This document shows, in pieces, positions 18,285-25,970 of a stretch of DNA of 53,340 nucleotides (positions are counted from its first letter, which is position 1; each line of letters opens with the position of its first letter). The notes beneath the pieces are model-generated. The model was not told the origin of the DNA. It was given only the letters and a program-made list of their open reading frames with translations, and ran no database searches. Location of the stretch: NCBI GenBank assembly GCA_035519475.1, contig DATIWI010000053.1, forward strand, positions 1 to 53,340, given 5' to 3'. The DNA is from Fen-1467 sp035519475. Its GTDB lineage: Bacteria; Verrucomicrobiota; Verrucomicrobiia; Opitutales; Opitutaceae. A program made the translations under genes and the position numbers.

Positions 18285-19061
18285 ATGACGGCGAGTCCGG
18301 TCATCGGTTTCGGCCAGCAGCCGTGCGGATTCTTTCCGCGCCGGTTTCTCTACGCCAAGATGACCACGGCGCGGCGCCTGCAGGCGGAGATCGGCGGCCG
18401 GATCGTGTTCTTTTATCACGACAGCGATCATGACCCGCGGGAGACCCAGACCTGCCTGCATCACCGCAAGTCCGGCGCGCCGTGGACGATCAATTTCGCG
18501 TTCGAGAACCGGCTGCAACGCAAGTACTCGCCGCTCTACCTCAAACGGGTGCCGGCGGGCTGGCGCGAGAATCTCACCCGGCAGCTGCCGGCGTTTGTCG
18601 CCGCGCGCTGGGTGGAGGTGTTCCGGCGGGTCGCGGCGGGCAACGTCGCAGACTTCTGCCTCGAGATGTACCGCGGCATGGGCCTGCTCGACGGCGTCGA
18701 ACTGGTCCGCTCCAGCGACCCGAGGGTGCGCCGGGCCGCCTGCGCGGTGCCGGATTTCTTCGTGGAGGTGCCGTACCAGGGGGAAATCGTGCGCGCCCGG
18801 TTCCTTGACGGCCTGCTCCGGTTGCATGAAGGTGGAGATTCCTATCTGACTCTGCCCGTGTCCTCCTTCACTCCGGAGCAAGTGAGCCCGGCCCGCGACA
18901 CCCGGCTGCGCTGGATGCAGTCGGTCGTGCATTGCACCCATTATGTCGCCGGGGCCAGCGAGCAGGAGTATCTCCGCCAGGAGGACGCCCCGGAGATCAC
19001 GTTCGTCAAACGCGATCCGATCGATCGGTCCGATGAGGCTTACACGGACATCCCGGCTTGA
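18285..19061 (+). CDS. Divergent minimal BshC-like protein (candidate bacillithiol cysteine ligase)
   Basis: A 258-residue protein; the start ATG at 18285 has a GGGGGGAGG stretch upstream. Compared from memory with B. subtilis BshC (539 residues), matching blocks occur in the same order. IGFGQQPCGFF (7-17) matches the GGQQAGLLTGPLYT block. VFFYHDSDHDPRET (41-54) matches PIFWVAGEDHDLDEI. MGLLDGVELVRSSDPRVRR (132-150) matches the GLVLLNSGDP region. Next is an RF-L...FT-EQ segment, and then RWMQSVVHCTHYVAGASEQEYL (209-230) against LMQ..L.PTLAFIAGPGEINYW. The N-terminal 70 residues and C-terminal coiled coil of BshC are absent. BshC is thought to add cysteine to GlcN-malate. bshB overlaps it by 29 bases and bshA follows, which supports the role. 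Assignment is strong as homology, untested as function. Confidence 0.72.
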   Translation: MTASPVIGFGQQPCGFFPRRFLYAKMTTARRLQAEIGGRIVFFYHDSDHDPRETQTCLHHRKSGAPWTINFAFENRLQRKYSPLYLKRVPAGWRENLTRQLPAFVAARWVEVFRRVAAGNVADFCLEMYRGMGLLDGVELVRSSDPRVRRAACAVPDFFVEVPYQGEIVRARFLDGLLRLHEGGDSYLTLPVSSFTPEQVSPARDTRLRWMQSVVHCTHYVAGASEQEYLRQEDAPEITFVKRDPIDRSDEAYTDIPA

Positions 19062-19770
19062 ACCGCCGTTGATCCTCGCCTTGGGCGCCCATCCCGACGA
19101 CATTGAGTTCGGGTGCGGCGGAGTGATCGCGCGCGAAACGCAGGCCGGCCGGGGCGCGCACTGCGTGGTCTGTTCGCGCGGCGAGGCGGGCACGCACGGC
19201 ACCGCGGCGCAACGCAGCGCGGAGGCGCGGCGGGCGGCGAAACTGCTCGGGGCAACGCTCGAATTCCTGAACCTGGGTGGCGACGCGGGGATTGAAGTGC
19301 GGCGCGCGCACGTGATGGTGCTGGCGGGCATCATCCGCCGGGTGCGCGCCCCGGTCGTGCTGGCGCCCACGCCGGTGGAGAACCAGCACCCGGATCATGC
19401 GGCCCTCGGCCGGATGGTGCGCGACGCGGCGCGGCTCGCGCGGTATGGCGGCGTGCGGGCGCTCCGCCGCTGGCCCGCGCACGCCATCGACCAGCTGCTC
19501 TTCTATGCCATCACGGTGGAGGGCGAACCACCCGGAGTGGCGCCGGTGCTGATCGACATTTCCGCTTCCGCAATCCGGCGCGCCTGGCGGGCGGCGATGG
19601 CGGCGCACGCCTCGCAGGCGCGGACCCGCCCTTACGTGGAATTCCAGGAGGCTCGCGCCCGGGTGCTGGGCGAGCGCGCGGGCGTGGGGATGGCGCTGGC
19701 GTTGTATCCGAACGACCCGCTTGTGTTCTCCTCGCTCGCGGCCCTGGGGCGCGCGGCGCGCCATCTCTAG
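19033..19770 (+). CDS. bshB1: Bacillithiol deacetylase-type PIG-L protein (BshB1-like)
   Basis: A 245-residue cytoplasmic PIG-L/LmbE deacetylase. Zinc-site motifs are AHPDDIEFGCGG at the start and HPDHAALGRMV in the middle, with CSRGEAGTHGTAAQRSAEARRAAKLLG between. The C-terminus GMALALYPNDPLVF resembles the BshB1 tail. It would remove the acetyl group from GlcNAc-malate made by the next gene product. The ATG at 19033 lies inside the end of the BshC-like gene, a 29-base overlap; a TTG at 19069 is an alternative. bshA starts one base after its stop, so the three genes form one translationally coupled unit. Confidence 0.87.
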   Translation: MRLTRTSRLEPPLILALGAHPDDIEFGCGGVIARETQAGRGAHCVVCSRGEAGTHGTAAQRSAEARRAAKLLGATLEFLNLGGDAGIEVRRAHVMVLAGIIRRVRAPVVLAPTPVENQHPDHAALGRMVRDAARLARYGGVRALRRWPAHAIDQLLFYAITVEGEPPGVAPVLIDISASAIRRAWRAAMAAHASQARTRPYVEFQEARARVLGERAGVGMALALYPNDPLVFSSLAALGRAARHL

Positions 19771-19771
19771 C

Positions 19772-20911
19772 ATGGACCAAGGGCGGCCACTCAAGATCGG
19801 CATCACCTGCTATCCGACCGTCGGCGGCAGCGGCATCATGGCGTCGGAGTTGGGTGAGGAACTGGCCAAACGCGGCCACCAGGTGCACTTCATCAGCTAC
19901 GAGCAGCCCTTCCGCCTGCCGGCCAATCAGCCGAACGCGACCTTTCACCCCGTCCAGATCAACACCTACGACCTCTTCAAATACCCGGATTATACCCTGC
20001 CGCTCTCGGTGAAGATGGCGGAGGTGAGCCGCGACCACGGGCTCGATGTGCTGCACGTCCATTATGCGGTCCCCCATGCGACCGCCGCGATCCTCGCGCA
20101 GTCCATGCTGGCGCCGGCGCGGCCCCCGCGGGTGGTCACCACGCTGCACGGCACGGACACGACGCTCCTCGGGCGGGATCCCGGCTACGCTCCGGCCATC
20201 CGCCACGCCCTGATGCGTTCGGATGCAATCACCGCCGTCTCGACCTACCTCGAGGCGGAGAGCCGCCGGGTGCTGGCGGTCGACCGCCCGATCGAGGTCA
20301 TTCCCAATTTCTTTGCGCCGCGCCCGCCGCGGCGCACCCGCGAGGCGGTGAAACGCGACCTCGGCGTGGACCGCGAGGCGGTGGTGCTGCACGCGTCGAA
20401 TCTCCGCCCCATCAAACGAATCGACCTGCTGCTGGAGACCGCGGCCCGCATTCGACCGCGGAACTCGTTCAAGCTGGTCATCCTCGCCGGCGGTGATTTC
20501 GCGCCGTACCGGGACACCGTGCATCGCCTTGGCCTGGAGGACCGGGTGGTCGTGCGCGAGAGGGTCGTCGACATCGAGGACTACCTGCAGGTTGCCGATA
20601 TCGGACTTTTCCCGTCGGACTTGGAGAGCTTCTGCCTGAGCCTGCTTGAGGCGATGTGCTTCGGCTGCCCGAGCGTGGCGCGGGCGGTGGGCGGCATCCC
20701 CGAGGTCATGGTTGCGGGCAAGACCGGCCTGCTGGTCGGAACCGGCGACGCGGACGCGCTGGCCCGGGCGGTCGAATCGCTGATTCAGGATCCGGCGCGC
20801 CGCGCGGAACTGGGCGCGGCCGCGCGCCAGCGCGCCCGGGCGCATTTTTCCGCCGAGGTCGTCGTTCCCCTCTACGAGGAGCTGTACCGCCGGGTTTGCG
20901 CGGAGGCCTGA
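19772..20911 (+). CDS. bshA: N-acetyl-alpha-D-glucosaminyl L-malate synthase
   Basis: A 379-residue GT4 glycosyltransferase of the BshA subgroup. It transfers GlcNAc from UDP-GlcNAc to L-malate, the first step of bacillithiol synthesis. Signatures: IGITCYPTVGGSGIMASELG at the N-terminus, HVHYAVPHATAAILA, TTLHGTDTTLLG, SNLRPIKRIDLLLE (donor-domain start) and the EX7E-type SDLESFCLSLLEAMCFGCP, followed by VGGIPEV and GLLVGTGDADALA. These are highly specific to BshA rather than generic GT4 enzymes. ATG at 19772 is one base after the bshB1 stop. No thiol-responsive promoter is seen, and expression likely depends on the upstream operon. Confidence 0.93.
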   Translation: MDQGRPLKIGITCYPTVGGSGIMASELGEELAKRGHQVHFISYEQPFRLPANQPNATFHPVQINTYDLFKYPDYTLPLSVKMAEVSRDHGLDVLHVHYAVPHATAAILAQSMLAPARPPRVVTTLHGTDTTLLGRDPGYAPAIRHALMRSDAITAVSTYLEAESRRVLAVDRPIEVIPNFFAPRPPRRTREAVKRDLGVDREAVVLHASNLRPIKRIDLLLETAARIRPRNSFKLVILAGGDFAPYRDTVHRLGLEDRVVVRERVVDIEDYLQVADIGLFPSDLESFCLSLLEAMCFGCPSVARAVGGIPEVMVAGKTGLLVGTGDADALARAVESLIQDPARRAELGAAARQRARAHFSAEVVVPLYEELYRRVCAEA

Positions 20912-21053
20912 GGATTCCCGGGTCCGCGCCGCGACCGGGACAGGCGGTTTCGTGCCACGGCGATTCGCAAAATGAAGTGGTCGTGGTTACGTTGCGTTCG
21001 TCTGTCAGTTACCTCCACCCCAACCCCGCAGAACCAAGAAAGGAACTCTGCCA

Positions 21054-21377
21054 ATGTCATATTACATGTTTCAAGGCTCCTATACCCCGGCCGCTTGGGC
21101 GGGCATGATCAGGAAACCCCAGCATCGCGTCAAAGCGATCCAGGGCGTAATCAAAAAGCTGGGTGGCAGCGTTGAAGGCGGCTGGCTCAGTTTCGGGGAA
21201 TACGACTATGTCGTCATCTGCAAGCTGCCCAACCATGTCAGCGCGGCGTCGTTCGCGGTGGCCGTGGCGGGCGGCGGCGCGGTCGGGTCCGGCAAGACCA
21301 CTCCGTTGCTGACGTTTGAAGAAGGCCTCAAAGCGATGAAACAAGCCGGCAGACTCGGTTACCGGCCGCCGCGATAG
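21054..21377 (+). CDS. GYD domain protein
   Basis: A 107-residue protein preceded by AGAAAGGAA, a good ribosome site. It belongs to the small GYD family: YYMFQGSYTPAAWAGMI, then VIKKLGGSVEGGWLSFGEYDYVVICKLP, with the GEYD pattern at the family-defining site and a C-terminal SFAVAVAGGGAVGSGKTTPLLT. Such ferredoxin-like-fold proteins are common and uncharacterised. It stands alone behind bshA with a 142-base gap. Its base composition is less GC-rich than its neighbours. Confidence 0.85.
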   Translation: MSYYMFQGSYTPAAWAGMIRKPQHRVKAIQGVIKKLGGSVEGGWLSFGEYDYVVICKLPNHVSAASFAVAVAGGGAVGSGKTTPLLTFEEGLKAMKQAGRLGYRPPR

Positions 21378-21914
21378 TCCACCGACACGGCGGCGTGAGT
21401 GATTTCGATTCCCTACGGTCAGATTCACGAGGGATAACGGGCTTTCAGCCCGTTCGAGGAGACCGCCGATTCTCTGTCGGCCGCCGCTGCGTGGCCGCTG
21501 GCCGGCGCATTGGTTATCGGCGACACGCCAAGCCGCCCTGCGGAATGGCGCATCGATGGAGTTGATTCTCCAAACGCAGGCGCCAACGCCAGAAGGTGGC
21601 GCGAGCGCGCGGAATGCCGTCGGCACGGCTTACAGACTCCCAAAGGCATCGAAGAAATGATGAAATCGTCTATTCATCAATGTTATGCAGATTATTAAGA
21701 TGTCTGAACTATCTTGATGAACCTCCGGTTGTCGGGAATTCCGACGAAGGCAGACCGCGGAAGACCACTGTTTCAGCAATGGTGATTGGGCGGAATGCGA
21801 TAATAATCAGTGTCTTAAACAAGAATCTCCCACGCCGGTCCCCGCAGCGGCATGATTTGTGCGGCCTTTTCGCCGAAGTCCAAAAACTTCAACCGCTTAC
21901 TCCCTCAATCCATC
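21378..21914. other. Gene-free stretch, AT-richer than surroundings
   Basis: A 537-base spacer between the GYD and CHRD genes. It carries the hairpin at 21436-21454 and an AT-richer part at about 21655-21830. No open frame has a credible product. It may contain the CHRD promoter or an uncharacterised small RNA. Confidence 0.4.
21436..21454 (+). terminator. Hairpin behind GYD gene
   Basis: AACGGGCTttcAGCCCGTT is a perfect 8-bp stem with a 3-base loop about 60 bases after the GYD stop. It has no U tract, so it is either a factor-assisted terminator or a REP-like palindrome. Confidence 0.45.
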
Positions 21915-22514
21915 ATGATAAAACTCGGCTTCAGAATCTTGGGTGTGCTTGCTTCACTCTCACTCTGCGGGTTGGCGCACGCCACGATAACCGACTTCGA
22001 GGCGATTCTTTCGGGTCCGAACGAATCTCCGTCCAATTCGTCCCCCGGGACGGGATTTGCCGATGTCGTCTACGATAGTGTGGCGCATACCCTGTCGGTG
22101 AACGTCACTTTCTCGGGGCTGACTGCCAACGATACGGCGTCGCACATTCACGCGGCGACGGCATCGCCGGGCACAGGGACGGCGGGGGTTGCCACGACCA
22201 CGCCGACGTTTTCCGGCTTTCCCACCGGGGTTACCTCCGGCACCTACTCTAGTGTCCTGGACCTGACCCTCGCCTCGAGCTTCAACCCGGCGTACGTCAC
22301 GGCGCAGGGCAGCGTCGCGAATGCTGAAGCGGCGCTGATTCAGGCGATGTTCGATGGCAAGGCTTACCTCAACATTCACTCGACGGCGTTTCCCAGCGGT
22401 GAAATCCGCGGGTTTCTCGCGGTTCCGGATGGCGCCGTGACCGCCGCGCTGGTGCTGCTTGGGGTGGTAGCGATGCTGGGCTTTGCCCGCTATCAGCGCG
22501 CAAGCGTGAGCTGA
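21915..22514 (+). CDS. CHRD domain protein with VPD-type C-terminal sorting signal
   Basis: A 199-residue exported protein. The ATG at 21915 precedes a signal peptide (GFRILGVLASLSLCGLAHA). The body is a CHRD domain: FEAILSGPNESPSNSSPGTG, ASHIHAATASPGTGTAGVA and AYLNIHSTAFPSGEIRGFL, the latter holding the conserved NIHT/S..P.GEIRG strand. It ends with VPDGAVTAAL, a hydrophobic helix and RYQRASVS, matching VPDSG/PEP-CTERM-type tails that are cut by an exosortase. It is therefore likely delivered to the cell surface or extracellular matrix. CHRD function in bacteria is not established. Confidence 0.85.
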   Translation: MIKLGFRILGVLASLSLCGLAHATITDFEAILSGPNESPSNSSPGTGFADVVYDSVAHTLSVNVTFSGLTANDTASHIHAATASPGTGTAGVATTTPTFSGFPTGVTSGTYSSVLDLTLASSFNPAYVTAQGSVANAEAALIQAMFDGKAYLNIHSTAFPSGEIRGFLAVPDGAVTAALVLLGVVAMLGFARYQRASVS

Positions 22515-22602
22515 AGCGGACCGGTGCTGATCGGGGGCGGCGCTGGGAGAGCCGCTCCGTCCGCCCGACCGCAGATCGGTTTCTCGCGGCACGCCGCTGC
22601 CT

Positions 22603-23889
22603 TCATTCGGGCAGGGCTCGCCCTTTCGTCTCTTCCGCGAACAGCAGGATCAGGAGCCCGGCGAGGTAGATTGCGCCAATCGCGCTCGCGGCGCGGCCGA
22701 AGGTTCCAAGCGCGCTGACGAGCGCACCCAGCAGGAGAGGTCCGGCCGCCGCGAACACCCGGCCGGCATTGAAACAAAAGCCCGCGCCGGTCGCCCGAAT
22801 TCGCGTCGGATAGAGTTCGGGCAGGTAGATGGGAAAGCCGCCGAAAATGCCGTTGTTGAAGAACCCGAGCAGCGGGAGCAGAAGCAGGACGTGCGGGTAG
22901 GAACGCGGCATGAGAAAGGTGAGCGGCAGCATCGCCATGCTGCCGACGCACATGAAGGCAAACACCGGGCGTCGCCCCCAGCGGTCGGCGAGCGGACCGA
23001 AGGCGAGGTACCCGGCGAGCGCGCCGACGTTGAGGGCCATGGTGGCATAGCTGACGTAGCTGGTGACAACGGCTGGGAGCAGGCCTTGCAAGTCCGGCAG
23101 CGCCCGGACGAGCGTCGGCGTCCAGTTGGTCGCGCCCCAGAGGCCGAACACGGCGACAAACGCCAGCCCGGAGCCGACGAGCGTGGCGCGCCGGTACCGC
23201 GGCAGGAAGAGTTCGGCCAGCCGGGCCGGCCGCTTGGCCCCGGCCTGGCGTTCCTGCTCGTGCGCGAGCTGCCACCGCTCAGGCTCCCGGACCCACCACC
23301 GCACGAGCACGGCGATCACCGCCGGCGCCACCCCAACGACAAAGAACGGCCGCCAGCCGCAGTTCCGCATCAGCAGGTTCACGAGCGCGGCAATCAGGAA
23401 CCCCGCGGCCCAGGCGGATTGCAGGACACCCGCCGCCTGGGCGCGCTTTTCCTCCGGCCAGACCTCCGCCACGAGGGCCGCTCCGGCGGCCCATTCCCCG
23501 CCGATGCCCAACGCGGTGAGGAAGCGGTACAGGGCCAGCTGCCACCACGTGCCTGACAGGGCCGCCATGCCCGTGAACAGGGCGTAGATCAGAATCGTGA
23601 AAATGAGCGACCGGGTGCGGCCGAATCGGTCGGCGAGAACGCCGAAGAGCATGCCGCCCACCGCCCACCCCGCCAGGAAGATGGCGAAGATGATGCCGCC
23701 GTACCAGCCGATCGCCTCGGCGGAGACGTCGCCGGCGCCGGGCGTGCGCAGCAGGTCGTGCAGGGCCGGCTGAAGGACGAGCGCGTAGATCGTGGCGTCC
23801 ATCGAGTCGAACACCCAGCCGAGCCACGCGACCAGCAGGACGAGCCATTGGTAACGCGTGACCCCGCGAAACCAGGAGGTCCGCTGCAT
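22603..23889 (-). CDS. Major facilitator superfamily transporter
   Basis: A 428-residue, twelve-helix MFS permease. The start MQRTSWFRGVTRYQWLVLLVAW leads into helix 1 with the GWVFDSMDATIY segment. The GVLADRFGRTRS loop between helices 2 and 3 and GPLADRWGRRP between 8 and 9 are the duplicated MFS motif A. ALGIGGEWAAGAALVAEVWPEEKR and YLPELYPTRIRATGAGFCFN are typical of the sugar/organic-acid (AAHS, sialate-like) groups. The substrate cannot be fixed. A LysR fragment lies upstream on the same strand. Confidence 0.88.
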   Translation of the reverse strand: MQRTSWFRGVTRYQWLVLLVAWLGWVFDSMDATIYALVLQPALHDLLRTPGAGDVSAEAIGWYGGIIFAIFLAGWAVGGMLFGVLADRFGRTRSLIFTILIYALFTGMAALSGTWWQLALYRFLTALGIGGEWAAGAALVAEVWPEEKRAQAAGVLQSAWAAGFLIAALVNLLMRNCGWRPFFVVGVAPAVIAVLVRWWVREPERWQLAHEQERQAGAKRPARLAELFLPRYRRATLVGSGLAFVAVFGLWGATNWTPTLVRALPDLQGLLPAVVTSYVSYATMALNVGALAGYLAFGPLADRWGRRPVFAFMCVGSMAMLPLTFLMPRSYPHVLLLLPLLGFFNNGIFGGFPIYLPELYPTRIRATGAGFCFNAGRVFAAAGPLLLGALVSALGTFGRAASAIGAIYLAGLLILLFAEETKGRALPE

Positions 23890-24031
23890 GGGGTGGCATC
23901 ATATCGGATCCCCTCTCCGGAAGAAAGCCCCGTGCCGCCGCTCTCTTGGCGCGAAAGGCCCGCGGCGGAACTGCCGGCCGACAGACACCCGGCGCCCGGG
24001 CCTCGCGTGGCTTGCACCAGGCCGGTGCGCC

Positions 24032-24355
24032 TCAACCGCCGGCCAATTCCTGCAGCGCACCCAGGCGACGGGACACGCCCGCCTGGTCGGACGCTTCGAC
24101 ATCGGCCCGCGCGCTCTGCATTTCGTCGAGGATGCGCTGCGCGTGAGCCAGCAGCCGCTCGCCGGCGCCAGTCAGCCGCGCCCGGCGGCCCAGTCGGTCA
24201 AACAGCCGGCAGGCCAGATCCTGCTCCAGCGACTTGATGGCATGGCTCACCGCCGACTGCGTCAGGAAGAGCTCCCGCGCCGTCTGGGTGAAGCTGCCAC
24301 AGCGCGCAAGCGTGACAAATGCGAGCAGCTTGTGGCTGTCGAGAACGGCCTTCAT
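24032..24355 (-). pseudogene. LysR-type regulator fragment, DNA-binding domain only
   Basis: A 107-residue frame starting at the ATG at 24355. It holds the winged helix-turn-helix and linker of a LysR regulator: LLAFVTLARCGSFTQTARE, LTQSAVSHAIKSLEQDLACR, LFDRLGRRARLTGAGERLL. It stops after about 100 residues, where the effector-binding domain of about 200 residues should begin. No continuation was found in other frames before the MFS gene. It is probably a truncated pseudogene, though a short stand-alone DNA-binding protein cannot be ruled out. Confidence 0.7.
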
Positions 24356-24605
24356 GAGGACTGGTGGATGTGGTGGCGCCTTGTGACGGAGCACATCCCG
24401 AGCCAGCCCCCGCAATGGACAAGATTGCGCACGGGCGGGTTGCCCCGGACCCTGGCGAGGAGCTGCTATTCGCCCGCCAGCAGCGAGATGGGCGCGCCGG
24501 CCTGGCAGCCATCGGCCCAGCACCGCGCCGGGCAGCGGGGACAGCGGACGGGCCAGCGGCGAGCTTCGATTCTCCCGCGGCGGGGCGCCGCTGCCGCGCT
24601 GGCAG

Positions 24606-25247
24606 TTACGCGTAGCGCTCTTCCTTCCACGGATCCGCGCTGTTGCTGTATCCGCGCACTTCCCAGAAGCCGAGCTTGTCCCGATCGAGGAAGGAAATGC
24701 CCTGCACGAACTTGGCGCCCTTCCAGGCGTAGAGCTTGGGGATGATCACGCGGGCCGGCCCGCCGTGTTCACGGCTCAGCGGCTGCCCCTCGAACCGCAC
24801 GGCGACGAGCACGTCGCCGTCGAGGCATTTCTCGAGCGACACGTTGGTGGAATAGCCGTCGTAGCTCGTGAAATAGACGTGCGTGGCTTCCGGCTTCGGC
24901 TGCACGAGATCGCACAACGTCGTGAAGGCCACGCCGCCCCACCGGCAGGCGAATTTGCTCCAGCTCGTGACGCAGTGGAAATCGCTGACATCCTCCACCT
25001 GCGGTAGGGCGTTGAACTGCGCCCAATCCAGCACCGCCGGCTTTTCCACCGCGCCGTCGAGCGTGAGCGTCCAGCGTTCGAGGGAAATCTCCGGCTTCAC
25101 GCCGAGGTCGAGCACCGGGAAGCCGCTGGTGAGGGTCTGTCCGGGCGGGAGGCGGTCGGCCGCGGCCGTGGCGCGCGGGGCGGCACCGCGGGCTCTCTGT
25201 TTTTCGGCCCAGCGCTGTTTCGCCTCGATGTATTTTTCCCGAAGCAT
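24606..25247 (-). CDS. Molybdopterin-dependent oxidoreductase, sulfite oxidase-like
   Basis: A 213-residue protein of the sulfite oxidase/YedY fold. The body starts at LERWTLTLDGAVEKP; the likely Mo-coordinating cysteine is Cys92 in SDFHCVTSWSKFACRWGGV. The later SYDGYSTNVSLE, LSREHGGPARVIIP and YAWKGAKFVQGISF segments are family hallmarks. No Tat signal is seen, so a cytoplasmic enzyme is likely, unlike YedY. It probably reduces or oxidises a small S- or N-containing substrate; the actual one is unknown. The minus-strand start at 25247 is close to the start of an unrelated plus-strand gene. Confidence 0.87.
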   Translation of the reverse strand: MLREKYIEAKQRWAEKQRARGAAPRATAAADRLPPGQTLTSGFPVLDLGVKPEISLERWTLTLDGAVEKPAVLDWAQFNALPQVEDVSDFHCVTSWSKFACRWGGVAFTTLCDLVQPKPEATHVYFTSYDGYSTNVSLEKCLDGDVLVAVRFEGQPLSREHGGPARVIIPKLYAWKGAKFVQGISFLDRDKLGFWEVRGYSNSADPWKEERYA

Positions 25248-25448
25248 GTGCGGACGCTAGGCGGGTTCGCGGTGATTTCAATGCAAAGGGCCCATGGGGT
25301 GGCGCCCGATGCAAAGTACTTTCGAAAAGGGTCGACCGGCCAGTCGGACACGGAATGGAGTGTCGAAACCCGCCTGAAAGCGGGAGGATTGTTTGACGGA
25401 TCACCGGATGAAGATTTCGTATCTGCCAAATCCAGATGGAGGCGCCCT

Positions 25449-25919
25449 ATGTTTGAGAAACTCAGGGAAGTTGCGTCCGAGGCCGTTGGGGTGGGAACGG
25501 ATTCCTCGGGGGGATTCATGGACAAACTCAAAGGCGCGGCGGCGGGCGCGGTGGGAGCAGGGGTCGAAAAGGCCCAGGAAATCATGCGCGAGTTCAACGA
25601 TGCGATTCCGACCATCCAAGCCTTGGGCTTATCGGTCAAAAACATCTCGTTCGGCATGGGATTGGTGCCGGAGATTGCGGCGACGCTCGTCGGCTCAGTC
25701 GAGGCGCTCGATCGCGGGAAGATTGAAGAACTCCTCAAACATTATCAGAAGAACAGGACCGCGACGTTCGTTCTCGAGGCGTTGCGGACTGCGTCCAACT
25801 TCAAAGATCAACTGAGCCAGATTGGGATCACAGGAATCAAGATCGACCTCAAGCTGGGCGTTCCACCCAAGGTGGAGGTCGGCCTCCTGTCCCAGGCGGA
25901 ATCGGCCGGGGTGACGTAA
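25449..25919 (+). CDS. Hypothetical protein, Gly/Ala-rich N-terminus
   Basis: A 156-residue protein, unrecognised. The ATG at 25449 has GGAGG 8 bases upstream, so this start is preferred to a longer frame reaching back to 25248. The first 50 residues are helical and Gly/Ala-rich (FMDKLKGAAAGAVGAGVEKAQEI), the middle is amphipathic helices, and the end is beta-like (GITGIKIDLKLGVPPKVEVGLL). There is no signal peptide or membrane span. Base composition is somewhat lower in GC than the flanks. Confidence 0.65.
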   Translation: MFEKLREVASEAVGVGTDSSGGFMDKLKGAAAGAVGAGVEKAQEIMREFNDAIPTIQALGLSVKNISFGMGLVPEIAATLVGSVEALDRGKIEELLKHYQKNRTATFVLEALRTASNFKDQLSQIGITGIKIDLKLGVPPKVEVGLLSQAESAGVT

Positions 25920-25970
25920 TGCCGTCGTGGCGGACCTGCGTTGGGATCGCCGCCGGCGCCCGAAGCAGCC

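Noticed and set aside
21436..21454. Hairpin as a riboswitch of the CHRD gene
   Set aside because: It is a simple 8-bp stem near the GYD stop, over 450 bases from the CHRD start, with no aptamer-like conserved blocks.
24364..24615. Plus-strand 83-codon frame between LysR fragment and oxidoreductase
   Set aside because: No ribosome site and a low-complexity product. The minus strand of the same stretch looks more protein-like.
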